From an uncultured bacterium (GTDB taxonomy: Bacteria; Elusimicrobiota; Elusimicrobia; Elusimicrobiales; Elusimicrobiaceae), in contig CASFFX010000011.1 in NCBI GenBank assembly GCA_949294085.1, positions 1 to 64,000 on the forward strand: 64,000 nt of DNA, read 5' to 3'. Positions 8,577 to 17,068 of the stretch are shown here, in pieces (within the stretch, counting starts at the first letter, position 1; the number at the start of each line of letters is the position of its first letter). The position numbers and the translations under genes were made by a program. The notes beneath the pieces were generated by a model. The model was not told the origin of the DNA. It made no database searches and worked only from the letters and a program-made list of their open reading frames with translations.

Positions 8577-9116
8577 TTAATCGCGATGAATCCGATACCA
8601 TTGCAGGGTAATGATGGTTTTGGCGTCGGTAATTTCGCCTTTTTCTATCATCCGGTACGCCTGGGAGAGATGAATTTTTTTCAAATTCAAAAATTCATCT
8701 TCATCCGGGGCGTCTTTGCCGCGGGTAAGCCCGGTGGCCAAATACAGGTGCTGTTCTTCGTTGGAGAACGCATTGCAGGGATGAAATACCATAATTTCTT
8801 TTAAGGATTTGGCCGTCAGGCCGGTTTCTTGTTTCAGCTCCGCTTTGGCGCAGGTTAAAAAGGTTTGTCCCTTTTCGCGTTTGCCGGCCGGGATTTCCCA
8901 CGTGGCTTGGCGAATTGGGTAGCGGTACTGCTGCACCAGGTACACGTAACCGTTTTCCACGGGCAAAATGCCGCTGGCGCCGCGGTGGTCAAAATACAGG
9001 CGGGTAGAGGTGTGCCCGTTAAGAAGTTTTACTTCGTCTAACTTCACCCCCAATACGCCGCGGTAGAGCGTTTTGGAAGAAATTTTTGTTTCTTTTAATT
9101 TACTATAATGTTTCAT
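8577..9116 (-). CDS. Nudix hydrolase with degenerate Nudix box (ADP-ribose pyrophosphatase-like)
   Basis: This 179-residue protein has the layout of the ADP-ribose pyrophosphatase group. There is an N-terminal strand region (RLYFDHRGASGILPV), VQQYRYPIRQATWEIPAGK, and a Nudix helix at residues 78-100. The box departs from the consensus: the first Glu is Gln84, the Arg before the catalytic Glu is Ala92, and one Glu of the E-E pair is Gln96. Glu93 and Glu97 remain. These enzymes hydrolyse nucleoside diphosphates linked to another group. Here activity may be weak or the substrate unusual. It is transcribed divergently from dnaE; the start ATG at 9116 lacks a strong Shine-Dalgarno. Confidence 0.82.
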   Translation of the reverse strand: MKHYSKLKETKISSKTLYRGVLGVKLDEVKLLNGHTSTRLYFDHRGASGILPVENGYVYLVQQYRYPIRQATWEIPAGKREKGQTFLTCAKAELKQETGLTAKSLKEIMVFHPCNAFSNEEQHLYLATGLTRGKDAPDEDEFLNLKKIHLSQAYRMIEKGEITDAKTIITLQWYRIHRD

Positions 9117-9136
9117 ATCAACATCTTATAACATTT

Positions 9137-9151
9137 GGACCGTCCCGGTCC
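9137..9151. promoter_or_regulatory. Short palindrome in the divergent Nudix/dnaE region
   Basis: GGACCG-TCC-CGGTCC is a perfect 6-bp inverted repeat. It lies in the 87-bp gap between the divergent starts, about 55 bases before dnaE. It could be an operator or a leader hairpin; no regulator is recognised. Confidence 0.3.
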
Positions 9152-9203
9152 TGCGCGCACGCTGAATCAAGCCGCCCGCCTGTTGAAAAGGATTTTCAGT
9201 TTT

Positions 9204-12200
9204 ATGGCTCAGTTTGTACAACTTCACAATCACACGGAATATTCCCTCTTGGACGGGATGCTCCGCGTGTCCGAAAATCACAAGCCTTCCCGCTTTTTGC
9301 AGGGGTTGGCCCAGCAGGGCATTCCCGCCATGGCCATGACCGATCACGGCAATATGTACGGCGCGTTGGATTTTTACGATTCGGCCCGCGCCGCCGGGAT
9401 TAAGCCCATCGTCGGCTGTGAATTTTACATTACCGAAGGCAAATATACCGAAAAAGACAAATCCCGCACGGGCCATTTGACCATTTTGGTCCGCAATCAC
9501 GAAGGGTATTTGAACTTGATGAAGCTGAACTCGTTGGCGTGGGTGGACGGATTTTATCGTCATCCGCGCATTGACAAAGAACTGCTGGCCCAGCACAGCG
9601 GGGGGCTGTTGTGCCTGTCGGGCTGTTTGAAAGGTTTTTTGTCCCAATACGTGCGGGAAGAAGGCGGGTTTGAAAAAGCTTGCCAGCTGGCCAAAGAATA
9701 CGAGGACATTTTTGGCAAGGGCAATTATTATATTGAGCTGATGGACCACGGCATCCGCGAAGAGGTGGAAGCGCTGCCGCTTTTGAAGGACGTGGCCAAA
9801 CGGACGGGAATTGGCGTGGTGGCCACCAACGACTGCCACTATGAAAAAAAGGAAGATTGGGAAGCCCACGACGTGCACGTGTGTATTGCCACCGGCAAGA
9901 CGCTCAACGATCCGCGCCGGATGCAGATGTCGCACGAGCTGTATTTCAAATCGCCCGAAGAAATGTGCGCCTTGTTTTCCCACACGCCCGAGGCGTGCGC
10001 CAACACCCTGGTCATTGCCGAAAAATGCAATTTGGAATTCCCCAAACACGGGTTTATTTTGCCGAAGTTTGACATCCCGCCCGAGTTTCCCAATTCGGCG
10101 GAATATTTTAAGGATTTGTGCCGCAAGGGCCTTTTGAAAAAAATGAACGGCCACGTGCCGGACAATTATTGGAAGCAGCTGGAATACGAATTTAACGTCA
10201 TTATTACCATGGGGTTTGACTGCTACTTCCTCATCGTACAGGATTTTATCAATTGGGCCCGCGCCAACGGAATCCCGATAGGGCCCGGCCGCGGGTCGGG
10301 CGCCGGCTCGCTGGTGGCCTACAGCATGGATATTACGCGGTTGGACCCGATTCAAAACAAATTGCTGTTTGAACGCTTTTTGAACCCGGACCGCGTGAGC
10401 ATGCCCGATTTGGATATTGATATGTCCGACGCGGGGCGCGAACGCGTGATTGACTATGTGCGCAGCAAGTACGGGCATGACAAAGTATCGCAAATCATCA
10501 CGTTTGGCACGATGAAAGCCAAGCTGGCCTTAAAAGACGTGGCCCGCGCGATGGACATCCCGGTGGCGGAGGCAAACCGTATCGCCAAAATGATTCCCAA
10601 CGACCCCAAAATGACGCTGGAAAAAGCGTTGGAAATCAACGAACTGAAAAACGAGGTGGAAAAGAACCCGCAAAGCAAACGTTTGTTTGAAATGGCGCGC
10701 AAGATTGAAGGGTTAAAACGCCACACGGGTATTCACGCGGCAGGCGTACTGATCACCAAGGAAGCCGTGTCGGAATACGTGCCGCTGGCCCGCGGCGCGC
10801 GGGACGTGATTACCACCCAGTTTGAAGGGGAACCCTGCTCCAACTTGGGGTTGCTGAAAATGGACTTCTTGGGCCTGCGCACTTTGACGGTCATTGACAA
10901 CGCCGAAAAAATGATTCGAGCCCGCCACGACCCGAATTTTGACATCAACAAAATCCCGCTGGACGACAAAAAAACCTATGACTTGTTATGCGCCTGCAAA
11001 ACGCTGGGGATTTTCCAGTTGGAAAGCGGCGGCATGCGGGATTTGATTAAAAAACTGCAGCCTACGCAGTTTAGCGACGTGTCCGCCTTGGTGGCGCTGT
11101 ACCGCCCGGGACCAATGGAATCGGGCATGATGGACATGTTCGTCCGCCGCAAAAACGGGCAGGAAAAAATCGTTTATGAAACCCCCATGCTGGAAGAAGT
11201 GCTCAAAGACACCTACGGCTGTATGGTGTATCAGGAGCAAATTATGGAAATTTCCAAACGGCTGGGCGGTTTTACCCCCGGCGAGGCCGATACCCTGCGC
11301 AAGGCCATGGGGAAAAAGAAGCTGGACGTGATGGAAAAGTTCGGCAAAAAATTTGTGGAAGGCTGCTTGAAAAATCACATTTCCGAAAAGACGGCCACCC
11401 ATATTTACGAACAGATGAAGGCCTTTGCCGGATACGGGTTTAACAAATCCCACTCGTTTGCGTATGGGCTGGTGTCGTATCAAACGGCCTATTTGAAGGC
11501 CAATTATCCCATTGAATTTATGTGCGCGGCGCTGACCAACGAAATCGGCCACAACGCCATCGGGGCGGACGACAAAGAAAATAAAATCGTTACGTACCTG
11601 GAAGAAGCGCGCAGCATGGGGTTTGAGGTGCTGCCGCCGGACGTGAATAAATCCCAGCCGGAGTTTGCGGTGGAGAAAATTGGCGATAAAGAGTACATCC
11701 GCTACGCGCTGGAAGCTATTAAAAACGCCGGGGAAGAAGGCTGCCTTTCCATTGTGCACGAACGCGAAAAAGGCGGCCCGTACAAATCGCTGGAGGACCT
11801 GTGCAACCGGATAGATTTGTTCCAGGCCAACAAAAAAACCATTGAAAGCCTGACCAAAGCCGGCGCGCTGGACAGCACGGCCCCCGGCCAGGACCCCAAA
11901 ATTACGCGGGCCAACATTTTGGCCAATATTGACAATGCCGTAGATACGGCCCACTTGGTGGCCAAAGAGAAGGAAAAGAGCACCGGCAATTTGTTCGGGG
12001 ACGATTTTTCCTCCGTGCTCAGCATCAAGCAAAAGGCTCCCGTAGCGGTACGTCCGCTTACCCAAAGTGAATTGCTTAACTACGAAAAAGAAGTGCTGGG
12101 CCTATTTTTCAGCGGGCACCCCATGTCCAAGTACCAGCCGCATTTGCAGCAGCTGCATTGCACGCCGATTATTGATATTTTGGAAGGACGCGCCAGCGGG

Positions 12201-12695
12201 CGGCTCAACGTGTTGGGCATTGTTACCTTGTTTAAGAAACGCCAAAATAAAAAGAAGGAAGAGTGGGCGCAAATGGTCATAGAAGACTGCACCGGCTCCA
12301 TTATGGTCAATGCATTTGCGGGGGCGTATCGGAATTTGTCCCACAAATTGGGGCCCAACGCCATTTTGGATTTTGTGGGGGACATCCGCGTGGACGACGA
12401 AAGCGCGCGGATGGAACTGAACTTGAAGGAAGCTCACGGCGTAACGGATTTAATTTCCAACGTCGCCAAAGAATTTACTATCCGCATCCCGACGGATTAC
12501 CCCAAAAACGCTTTGCAAAAACTCAAAAGCTATCTGGATATGACCCGCGGCACCACAACGGTGGTGCTGGAAGTGCCTTCCAAAGAAAATCCGGGCAAAA
12601 TACACCGCATCCGCACGAACAAACGGATTTTGCTGCACAAAGGCCTCTTGGAATACATTGAAAACACCATGGGCAACGCCTGGAGCTTTCAATAA
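9204..12695 (+). CDS. dnaE: DNA polymerase III subunit alpha
   Basis: This 1163-residue protein is full length for DnaE, the replicative polymerase catalytic subunit. The start at 9204 is chosen because AAGGA precedes it and the protein then begins directly with the PHP domain (FVQLHNHTEYSLLDG, AMTDHGNM). The palm carries GPGRGSGAGSLVAYSM and the catalytic aspartates in MPDLDIDMSD at about residue 400. Further on are the thumb/fingers motifs (HTGIHAAGVLIT, YRPGPMESGM, GYGFNKSHSFAYGLVSYQTAYLKA). After these come the helix-hairpin-helix region and an OB-fold (INVLGIV-like segment near residue 1000). It is a single-gene unit. Confidence 0.98.
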   Translation: MAQFVQLHNHTEYSLLDGMLRVSENHKPSRFLQGLAQQGIPAMAMTDHGNMYGALDFYDSARAAGIKPIVGCEFYITEGKYTEKDKSRTGHLTILVRNHEGYLNLMKLNSLAWVDGFYRHPRIDKELLAQHSGGLLCLSGCLKGFLSQYVREEGGFEKACQLAKEYEDIFGKGNYYIELMDHGIREEVEALPLLKDVAKRTGIGVVATNDCHYEKKEDWEAHDVHVCIATGKTLNDPRRMQMSHELYFKSPEEMCALFSHTPEACANTLVIAEKCNLEFPKHGFILPKFDIPPEFPNSAEYFKDLCRKGLLKKMNGHVPDNYWKQLEYEFNVIITMGFDCYFLIVQDFINWARANGIPIGPGRGSGAGSLVAYSMDITRLDPIQNKLLFERFLNPDRVSMPDLDIDMSDAGRERVIDYVRSKYGHDKVSQIITFGTMKAKLALKDVARAMDIPVAEANRIAKMIPNDPKMTLEKALEINELKNEVEKNPQSKRLFEMARKIEGLKRHTGIHAAGVLITKEAVSEYVPLARGARDVITTQFEGEPCSNLGLLKMDFLGLRTLTVIDNAEKMIRARHDPNFDINKIPLDDKKTYDLLCACKTLGIFQLESGGMRDLIKKLQPTQFSDVSALVALYRPGPMESGMMDMFVRRKNGQEKIVYETPMLEEVLKDTYGCMVYQEQIMEISKRLGGFTPGEADTLRKAMGKKKLDVMEKFGKKFVEGCLKNHISEKTATHIYEQMKAFAGYGFNKSHSFAYGLVSYQTAYLKANYPIEFMCAALTNEIGHNAIGADDKENKIVTYLEEARSMGFEVLPPDVNKSQPEFAVEKIGDKEYIRYALEAIKNAGEEGCLSIVHEREKGGPYKSLEDLCNRIDLFQANKKTIESLTKAGALDSTAPGQDPKITRANILANIDNAVDTAHLVAKEKEKSTGNLFGDDFSSVLSIKQKAPVAVRPLTQSELLNYEKEVLGLFFSGHPMSKYQPHLQQLHCTPIIDILEGRASGRLNVLGIVTLFKKRQNKKKEEWAQMVIEDCTGSIMVNAFAGAYRNLSHKLGPNAILDFVGDIRVDDESARMELNLKEAHGVTDLISNVAKEFTIRIPTDYPKNALQKLKSYLDMTRGTTTVVLEVPSKENPGKIHRIRTNKRILLHKGLLEYIENTMGNAWSFQ

Positions 12696-12809
12696 TGGAG
12701 CGCAAAAGGCACTTGATAAGTTGCCGATATGTGCGCCTTGGGGGAAAATTTTGGCTCTGTTGAGGCATTCCCCGGGTTCCCAGGAAAGAGGTATAATATA
12801 CTTATTAGC

Positions 12810-12838
12810 CCCGCACCGATTCTACGGAGCGGGTTTTT
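12810..12838 (+). terminator. Hairpin with T-run between dnaE and the PQ-loop-like gene
   Basis: CCCGC and GCGGG pair around a 13-base loop and are followed by six T residues. This sits just before the Shine-Dalgarno of the next gene and downstream of a TATAAT-like box (12793-12800 region). It may end dnaE transcription, or attenuate the small gene. Confidence 0.5.
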
Positions 12839-12848
12839 TGGAGAAAAA

Positions 12849-13145
12849 ATGAGTATTTTTGAAGCGTTGATGATGTTGGGCTTTGGTTTGGCGTGGCCCT
12901 GCAATATTTATAAATCCGTCAAAACCAAAACGGCCGCGGGCAAAAGTTTTGCCTTCATGATTACGATTGAATTAGCCTATTTGTGCGGTGTGATTCATAA
13001 GGTGTTTTACAATTATGACGTCGTGATTTGGCTGTACGTGGCCAACTTCGTTATGGTGTTTATTGACTTAATGCTGATGATCCGCAACCACAAGCTGGAC
13101 TTGGCCCGCGCCAAGCAGAAACAACCGCTTACGCAAGAAGCATAA
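12849..13145 (+). CDS. Small PQ-loop-like membrane protein (paralogue B)
   Basis: This 98-residue protein is a close paralogue of the one at 5755-6093. Both start MSIFEALMMLGFGLAWP and share the K-T-K-T-A-A-G-K-S-F block, the ITIE-A-Y-CG-IHK segment and the final hydrophobic stretch (NFVMVFIDLMLMIR). About three membrane segments are expected. The start at 12849 is preceded by TTGGAG and matches the paralogue's start; the frame upstream of it is not conserved. The PQ dipeptide of SemiSWEET-type transporters is replaced by P-C-N. A role as a small half-transporter is only a suggestion. Confidence 0.62.
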   Translation: MSIFEALMMLGFGLAWPCNIYKSVKTKTAAGKSFAFMITIELAYLCGVIHKVFYNYDVVIWLYVANFVMVFIDLMLMIRNHKLDLARAKQKQPLTQEA

Positions 13146-13180
13146 CGGACGGGCGGTTTTCAAAGGGGCGGAATATTTGT

Positions 13181-13186
13181 TATAAT
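13181..13186 (+). promoter_or_regulatory. -10 box of tRNA-Val
   Basis: A perfect TATAAT lies 23 bases before the tRNA 5' end. The -35 region is weak. Confidence 0.5.
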
Positions 13187-13208
13187 AAAAAAGAAGTAAC
13201 CCCTTTAC

Positions 13209-13283
13209 GCCCAGTTGGCGCAGCGGTAGCGCGTTCCCTTGACATGGGAAAGGCCACAGGTTCGATCCCTGTACTGGGCACCA
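13209..13283 (+). tRNA. tRNA-Val, anticodon GAC
   Basis: A complete cloverleaf with encoded CCA. The acceptor stem is GCCCAGT/ACTGGGC, the anticodon stem TTCCC/GGGAA with loop TTGACAT gives anticodon GAC, and the T-loop is TTCGATC. The length is 75 nt. Confidence 0.95.
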
Positions 13284-13290
13284 TTTAGAG

Positions 13291-13320
13291 TCCTCGTTCT
13301 CCGACGAGGATTTTTTTGTT
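13291..13320 (+). terminator. Terminator of tRNA-Val
   Basis: A 7-bp stem TCCTCGT/ACGAGGA with a 6-base loop is followed by seven T residues, right after the tRNA. Confidence 0.9.
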
Positions 13321-13511
13321 TTATCCACCACCCGTTTTCAGCTTCCCGCGGTGCCAGGGCTTTGGCCTGATAAAGGGCGTTGGAACCTTTGCCAAACGCG
13401 TTAGTGCGGGATGCCCGCCGCCTTATTCTTCGCAAGGCCTGCAGCCCTTGCCACCCCATGTTTCCCAAGTACAAATTCACGCGGCGGCCCGCAATATGTG
13501 CCGCTGGAGGG
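13321..13511. other. Intergenic stretch, no supported gene
   Basis: This lies between the tRNA-Val terminator and the 3' end of the WYL regulator gene. A minus-strand frame from 13480 encodes a basic, Arg-rich stretch of about 55 codons before running antisense into the tRNA. It lacks a Shine-Dalgarno and a recognisable family, so it is not called as a gene. Confidence 0.4.
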
Positions 13512-14516
13512 CTATTTGTTTTGCGCCAGATATTGCTGCAGTTGCGCTCTAAAATCGGCGGCCAATTTCTTTGGGGAAAAAATTATAATATTCGGCAGCC
13601 ATTTTTGGACGGTGGGGAAAATGCTGTTTTTGATTTCCGCCTCATCGCTGCTGACGCACGTGAGGATTAAGCCGTCCGCCGTTTCTTGGAGAATTTGCTG
13701 CTGGGGGAAATAAATTTTCTTTTTGAAATACGACGCAATCGGTTTTTTTACAAACAGTTTAATCGTTTGGGTGGTATGGTCCGAATTAAACCACATGCCT
13801 ACGGCGTGGCGCAGGATGTATTCAATGGCTTGTTTGGGGTCGTGCTCCGGGTTGTAGGCAAAGTGGCGGCATTTTTTATCCGGCTGCACGTTGGCAATGC
13901 TTTCCAAACGGTATTTGATGATTTGGCGGTCAAAATAACCGATGACATACCAAAACCCCTCACTAAAACAAATTTTTAAGGGCTTAAATCCTTTCCAGGC
14001 AATCTTTTTGCCGCTGGCGTCCTTGCGTGTAATCGTTACGGTGTATTTCTTTTGAATGGCTTCCAACAAGGTTTCAAACCCGCTGATTAGTTTCAGCGGT
14101 TCTGCTTGCTGCGGAAACTTGATAAACAGCGGATTGTCCTGGGGGCTTAAGCGCCAATAGGCGCGAAAGACCGCGGGCGACATCCCCAAACTTTCCGCCA
14201 GCGGCTCTATGGTATCGTGGAAAATTTTTTCCTGCTGGGCGTTGGCCAAGCTGTAGCCTTCCTTAAACCCGTAGTTGCCGTGCCCTTTGCGCTCAATGTA
14301 GCACAGGGCCTTTTTCCCTTTGGTTTTCTGCTTCTCTTCAGTCAGGTTCAGGCACTCGTTAAGCAATTTGATGTCCCGCTGCAGGGTGCGGATGTTCACA
14401 TTGGCCATCGCCGCAAAGTGCTGCAAATTAATGCCGCCTGCCGGGGCCGCATCCAACCGGAGCAACAGGATAATTAGCCGTTTTATTTTTTTAATGTCTG
14501 CTTGACGATAGCTCAT
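13512..14516 (-). CDS. WYL-domain transcriptional regulator
   Basis: This 334-residue protein has an N-terminal DNA-binding winged helix of the DeoR/WYL type. It includes a helix-turn-helix near residues 30-60 (LQHFAAMANVNIRTLQRDIKLLNE). A WYL domain follows at about residues 150-230 with the diagnostic segment FWYVIGYFDRQIIKYRLESI. WYL proteins sense a ligand, often nucleic-acid derived, and act as repressors or activators. The C-terminal part resembles the WCX extension. It is divergent from the TPR/autotransporter operon across a 95-bp gap that holds an inverted repeat, so it may control that operon. The target and ligand are not shown by the sequence. Confidence 0.85.
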   Translation of the reverse strand: MSYRQADIKKIKRLIILLLRLDAAPAGGINLQHFAAMANVNIRTLQRDIKLLNECLNLTEEKQKTKGKKALCYIERKGHGNYGFKEGYSLANAQQEKIFHDTIEPLAESLGMSPAVFRAYWRLSPQDNPLFIKFPQQAEPLKLISGFETLLEAIQKKYTVTITRKDASGKKIAWKGFKPLKICFSEGFWYVIGYFDRQIIKYRLESIANVQPDKKCRHFAYNPEHDPKQAIEYILRHAVGMWFNSDHTTQTIKLFVKKPIASYFKKKIYFPQQQILQETADGLILTCVSSDEAEIKNSIFPTVQKWLPNIIIFSPKKLAADFRAQLQQYLAQNK

Positions 14517-14524
14517 ATATATTG

Positions 14525-14540
14525 CGACACGTAGTTGTCG
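14525..14540. promoter_or_regulatory. Inverted repeat, possible operator for the WYL regulator
   Basis: CGACA-N6-TGTCG is a perfect 5-bp dyad. It lies 9 bases from the WYL start codon and about 30 bp upstream of the putative -10 box of the divergent operon. Confidence 0.4.
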
Positions 14541-14570
14541 TGAAAATCCTTAGTCCAATTTTGTTTTTAT

Positions 14571-14576
14571 TATACT
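14571..14576 (+). promoter_or_regulatory. -10 box of the TPR/envelope operon
   Basis: TATACT lies 36 bases before the first TPR start codon in an AT-rich stretch. The -35 region is not consensus. Confidence 0.4.
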
Positions 14577-14611
14577 AATTTTACACCGAATACAGACAAA
14601 GGGGAAACAAA

Positions 14612-15829
14612 ATGAAAAACACGCGGAATTTGAATCACGAACAAGCAGCCACTTATAAAGAAATGGGCGATCAATATCAGACCTGGTCGGATTATGAACA
14701 AGCCGTGGAATATTATGATGCGGCCCTGCAGCTGGACCCGGCCTACGCTGCCGCCTATGACATGCGCGGCGTTGCCAAAGCCATGGACGGTAGTGCCCAA
14801 GAAGCCTTGGCGGATTTTGACCAAGCCATCGCCCTGGCGCCGGAAAATGCGGATTTTTACAACAACCGCGTCAACGCCCATACGGAATTGCAGCAGTATG
14901 ATTTGGCCTTGGCGGATTTTTCCAAGGCTCTCGCGCTGCAGCCTAAACATGCCATGGCTTTCTACAGCCGCGGCCGGATGTATGCCGATTTGGGACAGTA
15001 TCAACAGGCTTTGGAGGATTTTGACCAGGCCATTCGGCTGAATCCGACACACGCCGCCACGTATTATCACCGGGAAGTAATGAAACAGAAACTGGAAGCC
15101 CAAGGCCTTTCTGTCCCGGATACGGACGAACGGTTCAAAGAAGTTTCTTTTAGTGATTGTTTTTTTGCCAATCGCGGGATTGCGCGGGATTACTTGGGCC
15201 ATTATGAAGCGGCGATTTCCGATTTCAGCCAGGCCATCGCACTGAACCCGTCTTGCGGGGGGCACTATTACAACCGGGGGCAGTCCTGCTTGGCCGCCAA
15301 GCGTTACAAGCAGGCCGTTGCCGATTACACCCAAGGCCTTCGCCTGCACCCGGCGGCCAGCGGATATCTGGGCCGCGGACAGGCTAATTTTCACCTCAAG
15401 CGTTATGCGGACGCGTTGGCCGATGTCCAGCACGCTCTTGCGTTGGAGCCGCAGGCGGCAGAAGCGTATGCCTCGCAGGGGCAAATTCACTTGATGACGA
15501 ACCAGCTTCCACAGGCCGTTTCCGATTTGGATAAAGCGTTGGAAATCAACCCTTTTGATGCGGACGCCTTAGCCAACCGCGGCCACGCCAACTACCAGTT
15601 GGACAAGTACGAAGAAGCCTTGGCGGATTTGAAGAAGTCGCTTTTAATTAAACCGCAGCAGCCCAACGTAAGTTTGCTGTGCGCCGCCTGTCATAGCGAG
15701 CTTAAGGCGTATGACCAAGCCGCCGCGGACTGCCGGGACGTCTTGCAAATAGAGCCGGGCAATCCCCTGGCCAAACGCTGGCTGCAGCACCTGCGGCAAG
15801 ATCACGCCCGGGAACGCCGCCACCCCTAA
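14612..15829 (+). CDS. TPR-repeat protein (first gene of envelope operon)
   Basis: This 405-residue protein is made almost wholly of tetratricopeptide repeats, about ten. Units follow the pattern Y-x-x-A-L-x-D-F-x-x-A-I-x-L-x-P (for example DLALADFSKALALQP and QQALEDFDQAIRLNP). One non-canonical stretch at about residues 155-185 interrupts the array. There is no signal peptide, so it is probably cytoplasmic and acts as a binding scaffold. The start at 14612 has AAAGGGG upstream. A second TPR gene follows after 34 bp. Position ahead of the exported genes suggests a chaperone or assembly role, but this is inference. Confidence 0.85.
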   Translation: MKNTRNLNHEQAATYKEMGDQYQTWSDYEQAVEYYDAALQLDPAYAAAYDMRGVAKAMDGSAQEALADFDQAIALAPENADFYNNRVNAHTELQQYDLALADFSKALALQPKHAMAFYSRGRMYADLGQYQQALEDFDQAIRLNPTHAATYYHREVMKQKLEAQGLSVPDTDERFKEVSFSDCFFANRGIARDYLGHYEAAISDFSQAIALNPSCGGHYYNRGQSCLAAKRYKQAVADYTQGLRLHPAASGYLGRGQANFHLKRYADALADVQHALALEPQAAEAYASQGQIHLMTNQLPQAVSDLDKALEINPFDADALANRGHANYQLDKYEEALADLKKSLLIKPQQPNVSLLCAACHSELKAYDQAAADCRDVLQIEPGNPLAKRWLQHLRQDHARERRHP

Positions 15830-15863
15830 GCGGGCCGCCCGTTGAAAAAGGAGGGAAGAATTT

Positions 15864-16919
15864 ATGAAAAAGAACGAGGTAACTTTTGACCCGATGGCCG
15901 CAGAAGCGTTGGCGGCCCGTGCCGAGCGCGCCCTGAACGAAGGAAATTTTGCGCAAGCACTGGCGGAGCTGAACCAAGCTATTCAATTCTGCCCGGCCCA
16001 TGCGGATTTGTATTTTTTGCGCGGGCAAGCGTACCAAGCCATGGGCAAGTGGGCTCCCGCGCTGGAAAATTATCAGGCCGCTATAGAGCGCAATCCCCAG
16101 TGCCCCCGCTATTATTACAATGGCGGCTGTGTGCTGTATTTCCAACAGCAATGGCAGGAAAGTTGGACGTATTTGAAAAAATTTCTCAGCTTGGAGCCCG
16201 AAGTTCCCGGGCCGGCCCGGAGTGCGCACTTTTTCTGCGCCCGGTGCGGCATTGCCTTGGGGCGGCTGCCCGAAGCCTTGGCACACATAGACGCGTCCCT
16301 GCGGCTGGCGGCTTCAGCGGATAAACAAGTGCGGTCGGAAATGTATTTAACCCGAGGCAGTATTTTAGCGGGATTGGAAAAGCAGGAAGAATCCCTTCGC
16401 GATTTGCAACAAGCCTTGGCCCTTACCGTGCTTCCTCTTCAGCAGGCGGAAATACACTATCTGATGGGATATGTGGGGGAGGAGCAGAAGCGTTACCGGT
16501 TTGCGCTGGCGGAGTACAACCAAGCCCTTGCGTTAGACCCAGCCCATTGGCGGGCTTATTTTAACCGCGGCATGCTCCGGCGGGATTATCAGGAGGACGT
16601 TCCCGGCGCCCTGGCCGATTTGGAGCAAGCGGCCCGGCTGCAACCCGATGTAGCCGTTGTTTATTACAACCGGGCGGGGTTGTATGCCCGGCTTAAAAAA
16701 AACGCGCAGGCCCTGGCGGATTACACCCGAGCCATTGACCTGGACCCCCATAACGGCGCGTACTATTATGGGCGGGCGCGGGTATATTGGATGCTGGGAC
16801 AATGGACCCAGGCAGAGCAAGACGTGCGGCGGGCACACGAATACGGACACCCGACGGGGCAGACACGAATAGATCCTGTCCGCCAGAACGGACCAAAGGA
16901 CAACGCAACACCCAGGTAG
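15864..16919 (+). CDS. TPR-repeat protein (second gene of envelope operon)
   Basis: This 351-residue protein has about eight tetratricopeptide repeats, including ALAELNQAIQFCP, ALENYQAAIERNP, ALAEYNQALALDP, ALADLEQAARLQP and ALADYTRAIDLDP. There is no signal peptide and no membrane segment. A strong Shine-Dalgarno (AAGGAGG) precedes the start at 15864. It resembles its upstream neighbour in type but not closely in sequence. It ends in a proline- and charge-rich tail after the last repeat. Two strong hairpins begin at its stop codon. Confidence 0.85.
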   Translation: MKKNEVTFDPMAAEALAARAERALNEGNFAQALAELNQAIQFCPAHADLYFLRGQAYQAMGKWAPALENYQAAIERNPQCPRYYYNGGCVLYFQQQWQESWTYLKKFLSLEPEVPGPARSAHFFCARCGIALGRLPEALAHIDASLRLAASADKQVRSEMYLTRGSILAGLEKQEESLRDLQQALALTVLPLQQAEIHYLMGYVGEEQKRYRFALAEYNQALALDPAHWRAYFNRGMLRRDYQEDVPGALADLEQAARLQPDVAVVYYNRAGLYARLKKNAQALADYTRAIDLDPHNGAYYYGRARVYWMLGQWTQAEQDVRRAHEYGHPTGQTRIDPVRQNGPKDNATPR

Positions 16920-16978
16920 GGCCCGCGTGAGGGCGGGCCCCCAAGGGGGCAGGTCAAAACCTCATCCTGCCCCTTTGG
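16919..16978 (+). promoter_or_regulatory. Two tandem hairpins inside the envelope operon
   Basis: The first is a perfect 8-bp stem GGGCCCGC/GCGGGCCC with a 6-base loop. The second is a 13-bp stem (16941-16953 with 16966-16978, one G-U pair) with a 12-base loop. Neither is followed by a T-run, so a simple terminator is unlikely. They separate the TPR pair from the four exported genes and could affect mRNA processing or stability. Confidence 0.55.
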
Positions 16979-17068
16979 AAAACCCGCGCGACAAGAGGCT
17001 GTCGCAGAGGAGTTGTATCGTATGGAAAAACAGGGGCCGAGGGCTCCTGCACCAAACGGGGGAAAACT

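Noticed and set aside
9126-10493. Long open frame of about 455 codons on the strand opposite dnaE
   Set aside because: It lies wholly antisense to an unmistakable dnaE, has no ribosome binding site and reads as low-complexity basic/hydrophobic sequence. It is an artefact of GC-rich codon use.
13205-13480. Possible small basic protein downstream of the WYL gene
   Set aside because: It reads antisense through tRNA-Val, has no Shine-Dalgarno and starts at a non-ATG codon. No family is recognised.
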